Shown here piece after piece: positions 38,088 through 48,838 of a stretch of DNA of 64,000 nt. The stretch is from the NCBI GenBank assembly GCA_028689775.1, contig JAQVCM010000008.1:114461-178460 (forward strand), given 5' to 3'. The notes beneath the pieces were generated by a model. It saw only the letters and a program-made list of their open reading frames with translations, was not told the DNA's origin and did no database searches. Source of the stretch: Crocinitomicaceae bacterium. Its GTDB lineage: Bacteria > Bacteroidota > Bacteroidia > Flavobacteriales_D > Crocinitomicaceae. Every line of letters starts with the position of its first letter. Position 1 is the stretch's first letter. The position numbers and the translations under genes are program-made.

Positions 38088-38831
38088 ATGGGACAAAAAA
38101 CGAATCCAATAGGAAATAGATTGGGTTTCATCCACGGATGGGACTCTAACTGGTACGGAGGAAAAGATTACAAGGATAAAATCGTTGAAGACGACAAAAT
38201 CCGTAAATATCTTTCTGCTCGTTTATCCAGAGCAAGTATCTCTAAGATCATTATCGAGAGAACGCTTAAACTTGTTACAGTTACTATCAACACGGCTCGT
38301 CCGGGTGTTATTATCGGTAAAGGTGGTCAAGAGGTTGACAAACTAAAAGAAGAATTAAAAAAATTGACGAAAAAAGAGATTCAAATCAACATTTTCGAGA
38401 TCAAACGTCCAGAATTGGATGCTCGTTTAGTGGCTGATGGAATCGCTCGTCAAATTGAAGCTCGTATTTCTTTTCGCCGTGCAATCAAAATGTCAATTGG
38501 TTCTACGATGAGAATGGGTGCAGAGGGGATCAAAGTAAAGATTTCTGGTCGTCTTAATGGTGCTGAAATGGCACGTAATGAGATGTACAAAGATGGACGT
38601 ACTCCGTTACATACGTTCAGAGCAGACATCGATTACGCGATCAGCGAAGCACACACGACTTACGGTCGTATCGGTATCAAGGTATGGATTTGTAAAGGTG
38701 AAGTTTTCGGTAAAAGAGATTTATCTCCGAACATCGGAATGTCAGCTGGTTCTGGTAAAGGACAAGGCGGTGCACCATCAGGAAATCGTAAGCCAGGTGG
38801 ACATGCAGGTGCAAAAAGAAAAAAGAAGTAA
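38088..38831 (+). CDS. rpsC: 30S ribosomal protein uS3
   Basis: 247 residues. KH domain with [16 protein letters not shown] and the C-terminal [17 protein letters not shown]. The end carries a basic, glycine-rich tail ([20 protein letters not shown]). Part of the mRNA entry channel. Confidence 0.98.
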   Translation: MGQKTNPIGNRLGFIHGWDSNWYGGKDYKDKIVEDDKIRKYLSARLSRASISKIIIERTLKLVTVTINTARPGVIIGKGGQEVDKLKEELKKLTKKEIQINIFEIKRPELDARLVADGIARQIEARISFRRAIKMSIGSTMRMGAEGIKVKISGRLNGAEMARNEMYKDGRTPLHTFRADIDYAISEAHTTYGRIGIKVWICKGEVFGKRDLSPNIGMSAGSGKGQGGAPSGNRKPGGHAGAKRKKK

Positions 38832-38855
38832 TTGATACATTAAAATTTTCGAAAA

Positions 38856-39284
38856 ATGTTACAGCCAAAAAGAACTAAATTCAGAAGGGTACAGAAGGGA
38901 AGAAATAGAGGTGAGGCCGAAAGAGGTTCAACCATTGCTTTCGGATCTTTTGGTCTTAAGACCCTAGAGCCAGCTTGGATTACTTCTCGCCAGATTGAAG
39001 CTTCTCGTATCGCCGTTACTCGATACATGAAACGTGAAGGTCAGGTATGGATTAGAATTTTCCCAGACAAACCAGTTACATCTAAGCCTGCAGAGGTAAG
39101 GATGGGTAAGGGTAAAGGAGCTCCGAGCCACTGGGTTGCAGTAGTTAAACCAGGTCGCATAATGTTTGAAGCTGATGGAGTTTCTTACGAAGTTGCAAAA
39201 GAAGCATTGCGTCTGGCAGCACAAAAACTTCCTGTTAAATGTAAATTCATTGTCCGCAATGATTATGTTATACCAGGTAAATAG
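38856..39284 (+). CDS. rplP: 50S ribosomal protein uL16
   Basis: 142 residues. The core [20 protein letters not shown] and the [20 protein letters not shown] block place it near the A-site finger. Standard position between rpsC and rpmC. Confidence 0.98.
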   Translation: MLQPKRTKFRRVQKGRNRGEAERGSTIAFGSFGLKTLEPAWITSRQIEASRIAVTRYMKREGQVWIRIFPDKPVTSKPAEVRMGKGKGAPSHWVAVVKPGRIMFEADGVSYEVAKEALRLAAQKLPVKCKFIVRNDYVIPGK

Positions 39285-39292
39285 TTAAAAAG

Positions 39293-39496
39293 ATGAAACA
39301 AGAAGAAATCAACAAGCTTTCATTAGAAGACTTGAAAATTCGCATCACTTCTACAGAGGATCAATTGTTAAAAATGAAAATTTCTCACAGTGTAACTCCA
39401 ATGGAAAATCCGATGCAAATTCGTGCAATTAGAAAGTCTATTGCACGTATGAAAACCGAGTTAGGAAAACGCGTAACGCAGGCACAGACTGCATAA
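39293..39496 (+). CDS. rpmC: 50S ribosomal protein uL29
   Basis: 67 residues forming the usual two-helix coiled structure, ending IRAIRKSIARMKTELGKR. Located at the tunnel exit beside uL23. Starts 8 bases after rplP. Confidence 0.96.
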   Translation: MKQEEINKLSLEDLKIRITSTEDQLLKMKISHSVTPMENPMQIRAIRKSIARMKTELGKRVTQAQTA

Positions 39497-39512
39497 TCTC
39501 AATTAGCTTCGT

Positions 39513-39770
39513 ATGGAAAAGCGTAATTTAAGAAAAGAAAGAGTGGGTGTTGTTACCAGCGATAAAATGGAGAAATCCATCGTTGTTTCTGTAGAAAGAA
39601 AAGTAAAACATCCTAAATATGGTAAATTCGTCAAAAAAACTACTAAATTTGTAGCCCACGATGAGAAGAATGACTGTAACGAAGGTGATACAGTTCTCAT
39701 TATGGAAACAAGACCCTTGTCTAAAAGCAAGAATTGGAGATTAGTAGAAATAGTTGAAAGAGCTAAATAA
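39513..39770 (+). CDS. rpsQ: 30S ribosomal protein uS17
   Basis: 85 residues with the OB-fold blocks [20 protein letters not shown] and [20 protein letters not shown]. Early binder of 16S rRNA. Confidence 0.97.
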   Translation: MEKRNLRKERVGVVTSDKMEKSIVVSVERKVKHPKYGKFVKKTTKFVAHDEKNDCNEGDTVLIMETRPLSKSKNWRLVEIVERAK

Positions 39771-39780
39771 TCATTAAATA

Positions 39781-40149
39781 ATGATACAACAAGAATCAAG
39801 ACTTTCAGTAGCCGATAACTCGGGAGCGAAAACTGTGTTATGTATCCGCGTATTAGGTGGAACAAAACGTCGTTACGCTTCAGTGGGAGATAAAATCGTC
39901 GTTGCTGTAAAGAGCGCAATGCCCTCTGGTGCCGTTAAGAAAGGTCAGGTAGCCAAGGCTGTGGTAGTAAGAACAAAAAAAGAGGTACGTCGTGCTGACG
40001 GTTCATACATCCGATTTGATGACAATGCAGTAGTTATATTAAACGCTGCAGGTGAGATGAGAGGAACAAGAATCTTTGGCCCGGTTGCTCGTGAGCTTCG
40101 TGAGAACAATTATATGAAGATTGTTTCTCTTGCTCCTGAAGTACTTTAA
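39781..40149 (+). CDS. rplN: 50S ribosomal protein uL14
   Basis: 122 residues. Starts [20 protein letters not shown] and contains [18 protein letters not shown]. Forms an intersubunit bridge. First gene of the spc segment. Confidence 0.98.
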   Translation: MIQQESRLSVADNSGAKTVLCIRVLGGTKRRYASVGDKIVVAVKSAMPSGAVKKGQVAKAVVVRTKKEVRRADGSYIRFDDNAVVILNAAGEMRGTRIFGPVARELRENNYMKIVSLAPEVL

Positions 40150-40161
40150 AAATTGTAAGTC

Positions 40162-40479
40162 ATGCAAAAGAAATTACACATTAAAGTTGGAGACACTGTT
40201 AAGGTACTTAGCGGTAATTCTCGAGGACAAGAGGGAAAAATTCTTGTAATAGACAAAAAGAAAGAACGTGCGGTTGTTGAAGGTCAGAACATGATCAAAA
40301 GACATACTAAGCCAAGCGCTTCTGATCCACAAGGTGGAATTGTCGAAAAGGAAAGTGGTATCCACATTTCTAATCTTATGGTTGTTCAAAACGGTACTGC
40401 ATCTCGTGTAGGAAGAAAATTGAACGACGCTGGTAAACTAGTACGTTACTCTAAAAAGTCCGGAGAGGATATTAAATAA
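40162..40479 (+). CDS. rplX: 50S ribosomal protein uL24
   Basis: 105 residues. KOW motif region [20 protein letters not shown] near the N-terminus; nucleates large-subunit assembly. Its stop codon shares one base with the rplE start at 40479. Confidence 0.97.
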   Translation: MQKKLHIKVGDTVKVLSGNSRGQEGKILVIDKKKERAVVEGQNMIKRHTKPSASDPQGGIVEKESGIHISNLMVVQNGTASRVGRKLNDAGKLVRYSKKSGEDIK

Positions 40480-41030
40480 TGAAATATACGCCAAGACTAA
40501 AGGAAATGTATGTGCAGGAAGTAATTCCAGCACTTACAGAACAATTTGGGTACAAAACCGTAATGCGTGTACCTAAATTAGAGAAGATTGTGTTAAGCCA
40601 AGGTATTGGTGACGCAGTTGCCGATAAAAAGTTAGTTGACAATGCAGTTGGGGATTTATCCAAAATTACTGGACAAAAAGCAGTTGCAACGCTTTCTAAG
40701 AAAGACGTTTCTAACTTTAAACTTCGTAAAGGAATGCCAATCGGTACAAAAGTTACGTTGAGAGGTGAGAGAATGTACGACTTTTTAGATCGTTTCATTG
40801 CTGTTTCTTTACCAAGAACAAGAGACTTCAGAGGAATCAGTCCTAAAGGATTTGACGGAAGAGGTAACTTCAACTTGGGAGTTAAAGAACACATCATCTT
40901 CCCAGAAATTGATATCGATAAAGTAAGCCGTATCATGGGTATGGATATTACTTTTGTAACAACTGCAGATAGTGACGAAGAAGGATTAGCTTTGTTGTCT
41001 GCTTTTGGTTTTCCATTCATAAAAAAATAA
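40479..41030 (+). CDS. rplE: 50S ribosomal protein uL5
   Basis: 183 residues. Binds 5S rRNA in the central protuberance. Family blocks are [33 protein letters not shown] and [20 protein letters not shown]. Starts within the rplX stop (ATAATG overlap), which suggests coupled translation. Confidence 0.98.
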   Translation: MKYTPRLKEMYVQEVIPALTEQFGYKTVMRVPKLEKIVLSQGIGDAVADKKLVDNAVGDLSKITGQKAVATLSKKDVSNFKLRKGMPIGTKVTLRGERMYDFLDRFIAVSLPRTRDFRGISPKGFDGRGNFNLGVKEHIIFPEIDIDKVSRIMGMDITFVTTADSDEEGLALLSAFGFPFIKK

Positions 41031-41034
41031 GAAG

Positions 41035-41349
41035 ATGGCTAAGGAATCAATGAAAGCGCGTGAGCGCAAAAGAGAAAGAATGGTTGCTAGAGATGCTTCT
41101 AAAAGAGCAGAACTTACAGCTATTTTGAAATCTACAAGTACAGATCAAGCTGTACAAGATGCAAAATGGGATGCCATGATGGCAATCCAGAAATTGCCTG
41201 CAAACGGATCAAAAGTTCGTTTACATAACCGTTGCGGTTTAACAGGTCGTCCAAGAGGGTACATGCGTCAGTTTGGACTTTCTAGGGTTACTTTCCGTGA
41301 AATGGCTCTTTCTGGTTTAATCCCAGGTATTAAAAAATCAAGTTGGTAA
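41035..41349 (+). CDS. rpsN: 30S ribosomal protein uS14, zinc-free form
   Basis: 104 residues, the long form without zinc cysteines (a single Cys in [15 protein letters not shown]). The short zinc-ribbon form of about 61 residues is not present in this cluster. The [20 protein letters not shown] block is typical of the family. Confidence 0.97.
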   Translation: MAKESMKARERKRERMVARDASKRAELTAILKSTSTDQAVQDAKWDAMMAIQKLPANGSKVRLHNRCGLTGRPRGYMRQFGLSRVTFREMALSGLIPGIKKSSW

Positions 41350-41366
41350 TTTATTAGGAAAATACA

Positions 41367-41765
41367 ATGAATACAGATCCTATAGCAGATTTCTTAACTC
41401 GAATTCGTAATGCGAGTAGCGCACAATTGAAAATGGTTGAAATTCCTGGCTCTAATGTAAAAAGAGCCATGACTACCATCCTTTTTGATCAAGGTTACAT
41501 CACGAATTACAAATTCGAAGAAGATGACAAACAAGGAGTGATTAAGATCGCCCTTAAGTACAATCAGTCGACTAAAGTACCGGCTATCACAAAATTGGAA
41601 CGTGCTTCACGTCCAGGTTTGAGAAAATATAGCAGTGCTTCTGAAATGCCTCGTGTATTGAATGGTCTTGGAATTGCAATCGTTTCTACTTCTAGAGGTG
41701 TTATCACTGATAAAGAAGCAAGAAGAGAAAATGTTGGTGGAGAAGTTCTCTGCTACGTATATTAA
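41367..41765 (+). CDS. rpsH: 30S ribosomal protein uS8
   Basis: 132 residues. Starts [14 protein letters not shown] and ends with the [14 protein letters not shown] block. In E. coli S8 represses the spc operon by binding within the rplE mRNA; no such element was identified here. Confidence 0.98.
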   Translation: MNTDPIADFLTRIRNASSAQLKMVEIPGSNVKRAMTTILFDQGYITNYKFEEDDKQGVIKIALKYNQSTKVPAITKLERASRPGLRKYSSASEMPRVLNGLGIAIVSTSRGVITDKEARRENVGGEVLCYVY

Positions 41766-41784
41766 TTTATAACATAAGTTAAAA

Positions 41785-42339
41785 ATGTCAAGGATAGGTA
41801 AATCCCCAGTTACGATCCCGAGTGGAGTAGAAGTAACATTAAACGGAACTACGGTTACCGTTAAGGGTCCTAAAGGTTCGTTAACACAAGAAATTGATTC
41901 TTGTGTTACATTGAACATCGAGGACAATGTAATCACTTTTAGCCGCGAATCAGACGCACCAGCTCACAGAGCTAAACACGGTTTATACCGTTCATTGATC
42001 AGTAACATGATCGTTGGTGTTTCAGAAGGGTACAAGAAAGCAATGGAAGTTATCGGTGTAGGTTACCGTGCTACTGCAACAGGACAAATGTTGGAGTTGT
42101 CACTAGGTTTCTCTCACCCAGTAATTTTCGAATTGCCTTCAGAAATTAAGGTATCTGCAGACACCCAAAAGGGTAAAGCTCCAGTTGTGACTTTAGAATC
42201 ATTCGACAAGCAGTTGATTGGTCAAGTTGCTGCCAAAATTCGTTCTCTTCGTAAGCCAGAACCATATAAAGGGAAAGGTATTCGATTCGTAGGTGAAGAA
42301 ATTAGAAGAAAAGCTGGTAAGGCTGCAGGTAAAAAATAA
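41785..42339 (+). CDS. rplF: 50S ribosomal protein uL6
   Basis: 184 residues. Begins SRIGKSPVTIPSGVEVTLNG and carries LRKPEPYKGKGIRFVGEEIR near the C-terminus. Located near the factor-binding site. Confidence 0.98.
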   Translation: MSRIGKSPVTIPSGVEVTLNGTTVTVKGPKGSLTQEIDSCVTLNIEDNVITFSRESDAPAHRAKHGLYRSLISNMIVGVSEGYKKAMEVIGVGYRATATGQMLELSLGFSHPVIFELPSEIKVSADTQKGKAPVVTLESFDKQLIGQVAAKIRSLRKPEPYKGKGIRFVGEEIRRKAGKAAGKK

Positions 42340-42351
42340 TTAGTAATTATC

Positions 42352-42705
42352 ATGGCATTTAGCAAATTAAAAAGAAGAGCAAAAATTAAAAGAAGAATTA
42401 GAAAGAGAATTTCTGGTACTTCTGTATTGCCTCGTTTGACGGTTTTCCGTAGTAACAAACAAATTTACGCACAATTAATTGATGATGTAAATGGTGTTAC
42501 TTTAGCTTCATCTTCATCTTACAATAACAAAGCAACTGAGAAACTTAACAAAGTTGAACAGGCTGCGATTGTAGGTAAAGAAGTAGCTGAAAAAGCAATT
42601 AAGGCTGGGGTAGAAAAAGTCGTTTTCGATAGAAACGGTTATTTGTACCACGGTAGAGTAAAATCATTAGCGGACTCAGCAAGAGAAGGCGGACTTAAAT
42701 TTTAA
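42352..42705 (+). CDS. rplR: 50S ribosomal protein uL18
   Basis: 117 residues with the basic N-terminus ([15 protein letters not shown]) and the [20 protein letters not shown] end. Binds 5S rRNA with uL5. Confidence 0.97.
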   Translation: MAFSKLKRRAKIKRRIRKRISGTSVLPRLTVFRSNKQIYAQLIDDVNGVTLASSSSYNNKATEKLNKVEQAAIVGKEVAEKAIKAGVEKVVFDRNGYLYHGRVKSLADSAREGGLKF

Positions 42706-42710
42706 ACGAG

Positions 42711-43226
42711 ATGGCACAAAATATTAATAGAGTAAAACCTACAGACGTAGAGCTTAAAGACAAGCTTGTTTCTGTGAATCGTGTAACGAAAGTAACCAAA
42801 GGTGGTCGTACGTTCAGTTTCTCAGCAATCGTTGTTGTAGGTGACGAAAATGGTATTGTTGGACACGGACTTGGTAAAGCGAAAGAAGTAACTGAAGCTA
42901 TTACAAAAGGTATCGACGATGCAAAAAAGAATTTGATCAAAGTTCCAATCGCACATGGAACTATTCCTCACTCTCAAATTGGAAAATTTGGTGGTGCTGA
43001 AATTCTACTCAAACCAGCTCGTGTTGGTACAGGTGTTATTGCTGGAGGTTCGATGAGAGCTGTTCTAGAGAGCGCAGGTATTCATAACGTATTGGCTAAA
43101 TCTCAAGGGTCTTCAAACCCACACAATGTTATTAAAGCGACAATGAATGCACTTTCTTCTATGAGAGACGCAGTAGCAGTTGCTAAACAACGTGGTATTA
43201 GTTTGGATAAAGTGTTTAACGGTTAA
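42711..43226 (+). CDS. rpsE: 30S ribosomal protein uS5
   Basis: 171 residues. [20 protein letters not shown] and [14 protein letters not shown] are the N-domain blocks; [19 protein letters not shown] is the C-domain signature. Lies at the mRNA entry channel. Confidence 0.98.
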   Translation: MAQNINRVKPTDVELKDKLVSVNRVTKVTKGGRTFSFSAIVVVGDENGIVGHGLGKAKEVTEAITKGIDDAKKNLIKVPIAHGTIPHSQIGKFGGAEILLKPARVGTGVIAGGSMRAVLESAGIHNVLAKSQGSSNPHNVIKATMNALSSMRDAVAVAKQRGISLDKVFNG

Positions 43227-43236
43227 TATTACAGAA

Positions 43237-43413
43237 ATGGCTACAATTAAAATTAAGCAAGTAAGAAGCGCTATTAAACGCCCAGAAGATCAAAAAGCTA
43301 CAATTATAGCTCTTGGATTTAAAAAATTAGGTCAGACTTTAGAAAAAGAGGCAACTCCTCAGATTCTTGGAATGGTTAGAAAAGTACAACACTTAGTAGA
43401 AGTTGTTGAGTAG
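43237..43413 (+). CDS. rpmD: 50S ribosomal protein uL30
   Basis: 58 residues from the ATG at 43237 (ATIKIKQVRSAIKRPEDQKA), the family length. An upstream in-frame ATG at 43180 lies inside rpsE and would add 19 unrelated residues, so it is rejected. Confidence 0.97.
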   Translation: MATIKIKQVRSAIKRPEDQKATIIALGFKKLGQTLEKEATPQILGMVRKVQHLVEVVE

Positions 43414-43433
43414 AATCTTTAAATCGAATTAAA

Positions 43434-43880
43434 ATGAACTTAAATAATTTAACTCCAGCAAGAGGTTCTGTTAAGCAGGGAAAACGTATCGCTCGTGGTC
43501 AAGGATCAGGACACGGTGGAACTGCAACAAGAGGACACAAAGGAGCAAAGTCAAGATCGGGATATAGTAAAAAAGTAGGATTCGAAGGAGGGCAGATGCC
43601 ACTTCAAAGACGAGTTCCTAAGTTTGGTTTCAAAAATATCAACCGAGTAGAATACAAAGCAATTAACCTAGATGTTATTCAATCATTAATTGAAAGAAAA
43701 AACATTACTGAGATTACACCTCAAATTTTACGTGATAATGGTATCATTTCTCGTAACGATTTAGTGAAAGTTTTAGGACGTGGTGAGTTGAAATCACAGA
43801 TTAATGTTACCGCTCACAAGTTTTCTGACACTGCAAAAGCAGGAATTGAAGCAAAAGGTGGTAATTGTTCAGAAATCTAA
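43434..43880 (+). CDS. rplO: 50S ribosomal protein uL15
   Basis: 148 residues. The glycine-rich N-terminal tail (GKRIARGQGSGHGGTATRG) is typical and winds through 23S rRNA. secY follows after 25 bases. Confidence 0.98.
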   Translation: MNLNNLTPARGSVKQGKRIARGQGSGHGGTATRGHKGAKSRSGYSKKVGFEGGQMPLQRRVPKFGFKNINRVEYKAINLDVIQSLIERKNITEITPQILRDNGIISRNDLVKVLGRGELKSQINVTAHKFSDTAKAGIEAKGGNCSEI

Positions 43881-43905
43881 TTAACTTTGCCAACATTTTT
43901 TCCAA

Positions 43906-45246
43906 ATGAAGAAGTTTATACAGAATATTAAAAACATATGGAAAGTAGAAGAATTGAGAAAGAGGATCATTTTGACTCTTTCTCTAATTCTTGTTTATCG
44001 CATTGGGTCATTCGTGATTCTTCCAGGAGTAAATTATGAAGCTTTAAAGCTTGCTAATGCTCAAGGAGATTCGAACGCCTTGACTTCTCTGCTTTCTCTA
44101 TTTTCAGGTGGTGGATTTTCCAATGCTTCTATTATGGCGTTGGGTATTATGCCATACATTAGTGCATCGATTATCATGCAACTAATGGGTATGGCTGTCC
44201 CAGCTGTACAAAAAATGCAAAACGAAGGTGAGTCTGGTAGAAAACAGATCAACAACTACACGCGTATTTTAACGATTGCAATTTGTGCTTTACAAGCTCC
44301 TGCTTATCTAACTCAATGGGTTGGTAATAAAGGGGCATTGCCTATTGATGCAGATGCAATTTGGTGGATACAGTCTGTTGTTCTGATGATTGCTGGATCC
44401 ATGTTTGCTGTTTGGTTAGGTGAAAGAATTACAGACAGAGGTATTGGTAACGGTATTTCGTTATTGATTACTGTAGGTATTCTTGCTAGCTTACCTGGAG
44501 CTTTCATCGCTGAGATTACAATGAATAAAAGCAATTTGATTAAGATTGTGGTTGAAATTGTCGTCTTTATGTTGATTGTTCTTGCGACTATTCTAATCGT
44601 ACAAGGGGTTCGAAAGATACCTATGAATACGGCCAAGAGAGTTGTTGGTTCAAGAAGCGTTGCTGATCAAGCTGCTAGAAGTTACTTGCCAATTAAGGTA
44701 AATGCAAGTGGTGTAATGCCAATCATTTTTGCTCAGGCAATTGTGACCATTCCAATGATGTTGATGTCAAATTCAACAGCTACAACTGGAAGTTGGTGGC
44801 AGACTGCTTTTTCAAACATGTACGGTGTTCCATATAACTTGCTATTAGCGCTATTGATTATCGTGTTTACATTTTTCTACACTGCTATTATGATTAACCC
44901 TCGTAAGATGGCAGATGACATGAAAAGAAACGGAGGTTTTATCCCAGGGATTCGTCCAGGAGAAGAAACAGCTGAGTACATTGACTCATTAGTGTCTAGA
45001 ATTACACTTCCAGGTTCTATCTTTTTAGCAATTATCGCTATTATTCCTGCAATTGCGCATGCAGCAGGTATAACTTCAGGTTTCGAAATGTTCTTCGGAG
45101 GTACTTCGCTACTGATTATGGTATCAGTGGTGTTAGATACACTTCAACAAATCGAAACTTATTTGTTAAACAGACACATGGACGGTTTGATGGATGGTAC
45201 GAAAGTTAAAGGTCGTAGAGTTTCGAATGAATTATCTGGATTTTAA
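43906..45246 (+). CDS. secY: Preprotein translocase subunit SecY
   Basis: Channel of the general secretion machinery in the inner membrane. 446 residues with ten hydrophobic segments. Family motifs are [14 protein letters not shown] (TM2 plug region) and [11 protein letters not shown] at the C-terminus. Its place after rplO and before infA is the usual bacterial order. Confidence 0.98.
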   Translation: MKKFIQNIKNIWKVEELRKRIILTLSLILVYRIGSFVILPGVNYEALKLANAQGDSNALTSLLSLFSGGGFSNASIMALGIMPYISASIIMQLMGMAVPAVQKMQNEGESGRKQINNYTRILTIAICALQAPAYLTQWVGNKGALPIDADAIWWIQSVVLMIAGSMFAVWLGERITDRGIGNGISLLITVGILASLPGAFIAEITMNKSNLIKIVVEIVVFMLIVLATILIVQGVRKIPMNTAKRVVGSRSVADQAARSYLPIKVNASGVMPIIFAQAIVTIPMMLMSNSTATTGSWWQTAFSNMYGVPYNLLLALLIIVFTFFYTAIMINPRKMADDMKRNGGFIPGIRPGEETAEYIDSLVSRITLPGSIFLAIIAIIPAIAHAAGITSGFEMFFGGTSLLIMVSVVLDTLQQIETYLLNRHMDGLMDGTKVKGRRVSNELSGF

Positions 45247-45248
45247 GC

Positions 45249-45467
45249 ATGGCTAAGCAAACATCAATTGAACAAGATGGTGTAATCATTGAGGCACTTT
45301 CTAATGCAATGTTCCGCGTTGAATTAGAAAACGGTCACATCATTACAGCACATATTTCTGGTAAGATGAGAATGTTTTACATTAAGATTCTTCCAGGAGA
45401 TAAGGTAAAAGTTGAAATGTCTCCTTATGATTTATCAAAAGGTCGTATTACTTTTAGATATAAATAG
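45249..45467 (+). CDS. infA: Translation initiation factor IF-1
   Basis: 72 residues, an OB-fold protein that occupies the A site during initiation. [20 protein letters not shown] and the [19 protein letters not shown] end are diagnostic. Starts two bases after the secY stop. Confidence 0.98.
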   Translation: MAKQTSIEQDGVIIEALSNAMFRVELENGHIITAHISGKMRMFYIKILPGDKVKVEMSPYDLSKGRITFRYK

Positions 45468-45490
45468 ACACTTTTTAAATAAAAAAGAAA

Positions 45491-45607
45491 ATGAAAGTTA
45501 GAGCTTCAGTAAAAAAACGTTCTGCAGATTGCAAGATCGTTAAAAGAAAAGGTAGAGTTTACGTGATTAATAAAAAGAATCCTAAACTTAAACAAAGACA
45601 AGGATAA
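45491..45607 (+). CDS. rpmJ: 50S ribosomal protein bL36, zinc-free form
   Basis: 38 residues, easily missed by length cut-offs. Starts [20 protein letters not shown] and ends KQRQG, as in the family. Of the zinc ligands Cys11, Cys14, Cys27 and His33 of the zinc form, only Cys14 remains (Ser11, Asn27, Leu33), so it is the zinc-independent version. Standard place between infA and rpsM. Confidence 0.96.
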   Translation: MKVRASVKKRSADCKIVKRKGRVYVINKKNPKLKQRQG

Positions 45608-45619
45608 TAGTATAGAATT

Positions 45620-45994
45620 ATGGCACGTATAGCAGGGATAGATTTACCAAAGAAAAAAAGAGGTGTTATTGGTTTAACATACATCTTCGGGATTGGTCGT
45701 AGTACTTCATCTACAATTTTAAAATCGAATGACATTGACGAAAACATCAAAGTTCAAGACTGGACAGATGAGCAAGTGAATGCAATTCGTGAAACATTGA
45801 CTAACATTAAAGTGGAAGGTCAATTGCGTTCTGAGATCCAATTACACATCAAACGTTTGATGGATATTGGTTGTAACAGAGGTATTCGTCACAGAACTGG
45901 TTTACCGTTAAGAGGTCAGAGAACGAAGAACAACGCTCGTACAAGAAAAGGTAGAAGAAAAACAGTTGCGAACAAGAAAAAAGTTAGTAAATAA
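45620..45994 (+). CDS. rpsM: 30S ribosomal protein uS13
   Basis: 124 residues. [20 protein letters not shown] and [20 protein letters not shown] are the family blocks. First gene of the alpha segment. Confidence 0.98.
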   Translation: MARIAGIDLPKKKRGVIGLTYIFGIGRSTSSTILKSNDIDENIKVQDWTDEQVNAIRETLTNIKVEGQLRSEIQLHIKRLMDIGCNRGIRHRTGLPLRGQRTKNNARTRKGRRKTVANKKKVSK

Positions 45995-46002
45995 TAAATA
46001 AG

Positions 46003-46389
46003 ATGGCAAAGTCTAATCAAAAGAAGAAGAAAAATGTCAAAGTAGATGCATTGGGTGAAGCGCATATTCAAGCTACCTTCAACAATGTTATTATTTCTTT
46101 GACAAACAACGCTGGTCAAGTAATTTCTTGGTCATCGGCTGGTAAAATGGGATTTCGTGGTTCTAAAAAGAACACTCCGTATGCTGCACAAGTTGCTGCT
46201 GAGGATTGTGCGAAAGAAGCTCATGACTTCGGATTACGTAAAGTTAAAGTATTTGTAAAAGGACCTGGAGGAGGACGTGAGTCTGCAATCCGTTCATTAC
46301 ACAATGCTGGAATTGAAGTGATTGAAATCGTGGATATCACACCAATGCCACACAACGGTTGTCGTCCACCGAAAAAGAGAAGAGTATAA
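46003..46389 (+). CDS. rpsK: 30S ribosomal protein uS11
   Basis: 128 residues. [15 protein letters not shown] and the C-terminal [18 protein letters not shown] are diagnostic. Platform protein near the mRNA exit. Confidence 0.98.
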   Translation: MAKSNQKKKKNVKVDALGEAHIQATFNNVIISLTNNAGQVISWSSAGKMGFRGSKKNTPYAAQVAAEDCAKEAHDFGLRKVKVFVKGPGGGRESAIRSLHNAGIEVIEIVDITPMPHNGCRPPKKRRV

Positions 46390-46417
46390 TAATCAAAGAG
46401 TTCCAAATTCATTGGGA

Positions 46418-46450
46418 AGCTATCGAAGGACAAAGCCTTAATTCATAGCT
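46418..46450 (+). promoter_or_regulatory. Possible structured leader of rpsD
   Basis: In the 83-base gap before rpsD, the longest gap inside the cluster after rpmJ, AGCTAT (46418-46423) pairs with ATAGCT (46445-46450). Inside this AAGG pairs with CCTT around an ACAAAG loop. S4 is a known autoregulator in other bacteria, so a binding element here is plausible but unproven. Confidence 0.35.
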
Positions 46451-46472
46451 CTCTTTAACTAATAAATATAAA

Positions 46473-47081
46473 ATGGCAAGATACACAGGTCCCAAGTCGA
46501 AAATTGCTCGACGTTTCCTAGAACCAATTTTTGGTCCAGATAAATCTCTTGATAAAAGAGCTTACGGTCCAGGTCAACACGGTCCATCCAAAAGAAGAGG
46601 TGGTAAAAAATCAGAATATGCGATTCAATTACTTGAAAAGCAAAAAGCGAAATACACGTACGGTATTTTAGAGCGTCAGTTCGAAAATATGTTCGTTAAA
46701 GCTTCAAGAAGCACTGGTATTACTGGTGAAGTTTTACTTCAATTATGTGAAACTCGTTTAGATAACATCGTATACAGAATGGGAATTTCTCCTACTCGTA
46801 GAGGTGCTCGTCAACTTGTTTCCCACAAACATATCACTGTGAATGGTGAAGTTGTAAATATTCCTTCTTATACTTTAAAGATTGGTGATGTTGTTGGTGT
46901 TCGTGAAAAATCTAAATCTTTAGAGGCAATCACTTCATCTTTGACTTCAAATAACAAGAAATACGATTGGTTGGATTGGAATCCATCTGATATGACTGGT
47001 AAAGTTTTAGGAATTCCTTCTAGAGACATGATCCCAGAAAATATCAAAGAACAATTAATCGTAGAATTGTATTCTAAATAA
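46473..47081 (+). CDS. rpsD: 30S ribosomal protein uS4, zinc-free form
   Basis: 202 residues. Primary 16S rRNA binder. The N-terminal region ([20 protein letters not shown]) lacks the cysteine knuckle found in zinc-binding S4 proteins. [20 protein letters not shown] and the S4 domain follow. Confidence 0.98.
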   Translation: MARYTGPKSKIARRFLEPIFGPDKSLDKRAYGPGQHGPSKRRGGKKSEYAIQLLEKQKAKYTYGILERQFENMFVKASRSTGITGEVLLQLCETRLDNIVYRMGISPTRRGARQLVSHKHITVNGEVVNIPSYTLKIGDVVGVREKSKSLEAITSSLTSNNKKYDWLDWNPSDMTGKVLGIPSRDMIPENIKEQLIVELYSK

Positions 47082-47098
47082 TAATTTAAAGAATTAAC

Positions 47099-48091
47099 AT
47101 GGCTATTTTAGACTTCCAAAAGCCCGATAAGGTTATCATGATTCAGTCTGATGAGCATAAGGGTCAATTTGAATTTCGCCCGCTCGAGCCTGGTTACGGT
47201 ATTACCGTTGGGAACGCGTTGCGTCGTATTTTGTTATCTTCATTAGAAGGTTTTGCAATTGCGTCCATTCGTATTGAGGGTGCTGATCACGAATTCACAA
47301 CATTGAAAGGTGTAGTTGAAGATATTACTGAAATTGTTTTAAATTTAAAGCAAGTTCGTTTCAAACAGCAAATTGAAAATACAGACAACGAAACAGTTAT
47401 TATTTCTGTGTCTGGTAAAACGCAATTGACTGCTGGTGATTTAGGTAAATTTACTTCTGCTTTTCAAGTACTTAATCCAGATTTAGTAATCTGTAACATG
47501 GAGTCTTCAGTTAAATTTGAAATGGAAATGACGATCATCAAAGGTCGTGGTTACGTTGCAGCTGAAGAAAACAAGATAAGCAATGTTCCTTTCGGTACAA
47601 TCTTTATCGATTCCATTTTTACTCCGATTAAAAATGTAAACTACACGATTGAAAATTACCGTGTAGAGCAAAAAACGGATTATGAAAAGTTGGTAATGGA
47701 GATCACATCTGATGGGTCTATTCATCCAAAAGATGCATTGAAAGAAGCAGCGAAAATTTTAATTCACCACTTTATGTTATTTTCCGATGAGAAAATAACA
47801 CTAGACAGTGAAGTGAAATCAGAAACTGAAGAATTTGATGAAACATCTCTTCACATGCGTCAATTGTTGAAAACCAAATTGGTCGATATGGATCTTTCAG
47901 TTCGTGCTTTGAATTGTTTGAAAGCAGCTGATGTTGAAACTTTGGGTGACTTAGTTTCATACAATAAAAACGATCTATTAAAGTTCCGTAATTTTGGTAA
48001 GAAATCTCTTACTGAATTAGAAGACTTGGTAGACAGCAAAGGTTTAAACTTCGGAATGAACGTGTCGAAGTACAAACTAGACAAAGAGTAA
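47099..48091 (+). CDS. rpoA: RNA polymerase alpha subunit
   Basis: 330 residues. The N-terminal dimerisation domain has [20 protein letters not shown]; the C-terminal helix-hairpin-helix domain (about 255-325) has [20 protein letters not shown]. It scaffolds the polymerase, and the C-terminal domain contacts promoter DNA and activators. Confidence 0.98.
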   Translation: MAILDFQKPDKVIMIQSDEHKGQFEFRPLEPGYGITVGNALRRILLSSLEGFAIASIRIEGADHEFTTLKGVVEDITEIVLNLKQVRFKQQIENTDNETVIISVSGKTQLTAGDLGKFTSAFQVLNPDLVICNMESSVKFEMEMTIIKGRGYVAAEENKISNVPFGTIFIDSIFTPIKNVNYTIENYRVEQKTDYEKLVMEITSDGSIHPKDALKEAAKILIHHFMLFSDEKITLDSEVKSETEEFDETSLHMRQLLKTKLVDMDLSVRALNCLKAADVETLGDLVSYNKNDLLKFRNFGKKSLTELEDLVDSKGLNFGMNVSKYKLDKE

Positions 48092-48115
48092 TAATATCGA
48101 ATAAAGTATTTCATA

Positions 48116-48661
48116 ATGAGACACGGTAAAAAAAATAATTCATTAAGTAGAACGGCTTCTCACAGAAAAGCTATGCTATCTAACATGGCCTGTTCTCTGA
48201 TAGAGCATAAACGCATCTCTACAACTGTAGCTAAAGCGAAAGCTCTTCGAGTATATGTTGAGCCATTAATAACTAAATCTAAAACAGATTCTACACACTC
48301 TAGAAGAACAGTTTTCAGTTACTTAGGAAATAAAGAATCTGTTTCAGAATTATTCAGAGAGGTTGCTCCGAAAGTTGCAAATCGTCCTGGAGGATATACA
48401 CGTATTATCAGAACGGGTTTCCGTTTGGGTGATAATGCTGAAATGTGTATGATTGAATTGGTTGACTTTAACGAATTGATGTTAAACGAAACTTCTACAA
48501 AATCTACAACTAGACGTTCTAGAAGAGGTGGCGCTAAAGCTACAACTGCTGAAACTACAGTTGAAACTGAAACAGAAGCGAAAGTTGAAGATGCTCCAGA
48601 AGCGAAAGCAGATGAGGCTACTGAAACTGCAGCAGAAGAAGGTACGGAAGAAGAAAAATAA
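48116..48661 (+). CDS. rplQ: 50S ribosomal protein bL17 with acidic C-terminal extension
   Basis: 181 residues. The core (about 1-125) starts [20 protein letters not shown] and includes [20 protein letters not shown]. It is followed by a basic patch ([11 protein letters not shown]) and about 45 residues of Glu/Ala/Thr-rich sequence predicted to be disordered. E. coli L17 has 127 residues. Such tails are common in Bacteroidota. Last gene of the cluster, followed by a terminator. Confidence 0.96.
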   Translation: MRHGKKNNSLSRTASHRKAMLSNMACSLIEHKRISTTVAKAKALRVYVEPLITKSKTDSTHSRRTVFSYLGNKESVSELFREVAPKVANRPGGYTRIIRTGFRLGDNAEMCMIELVDFNELMLNETSTKSTTRRSRRGGAKATTAETTVETETEAKVEDAPEAKADEATETAAEEGTEEEK

Positions 48662-48680
48662 TTTTCTATTCTATCATATT

Positions 48681-48714
48681 AAAAGGAGACGTGTTTACAT
48701 TGTCTCCTTTTTTT
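48681..48714 (+). terminator. Terminator of the ribosomal cluster
   Basis: 10-bp stem (48681-48690 with 48702-48711, loop of 11) running into a T tract, 20 bases after rplQ. Confidence 0.85.
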
Positions 48715-48838
48715 ATTTTATGAATCATCTCCGTGATGTGTATTGAGTCATGGGTGATGGGTGCTCGGTGGTCTGCTGCGTCAGGGACGTATCCATAATT
48801 ATCAGAGTAATTTAAATCTGCCATCGATACCTAGGGGA

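Noticed and set aside
40472..41020. Long open frame (182 codons) on the minus strand
   Set aside because: It lies exactly opposite rplE, a certain gene; the composition is that of an antisense shadow and there is no promoter for it.
43180..43236. Earlier ATG for rpmD
   Set aside because: It lies inside rpsE and adds 19 residues not found in uL30; the ATG at 43237 gives the normal 58 residues.
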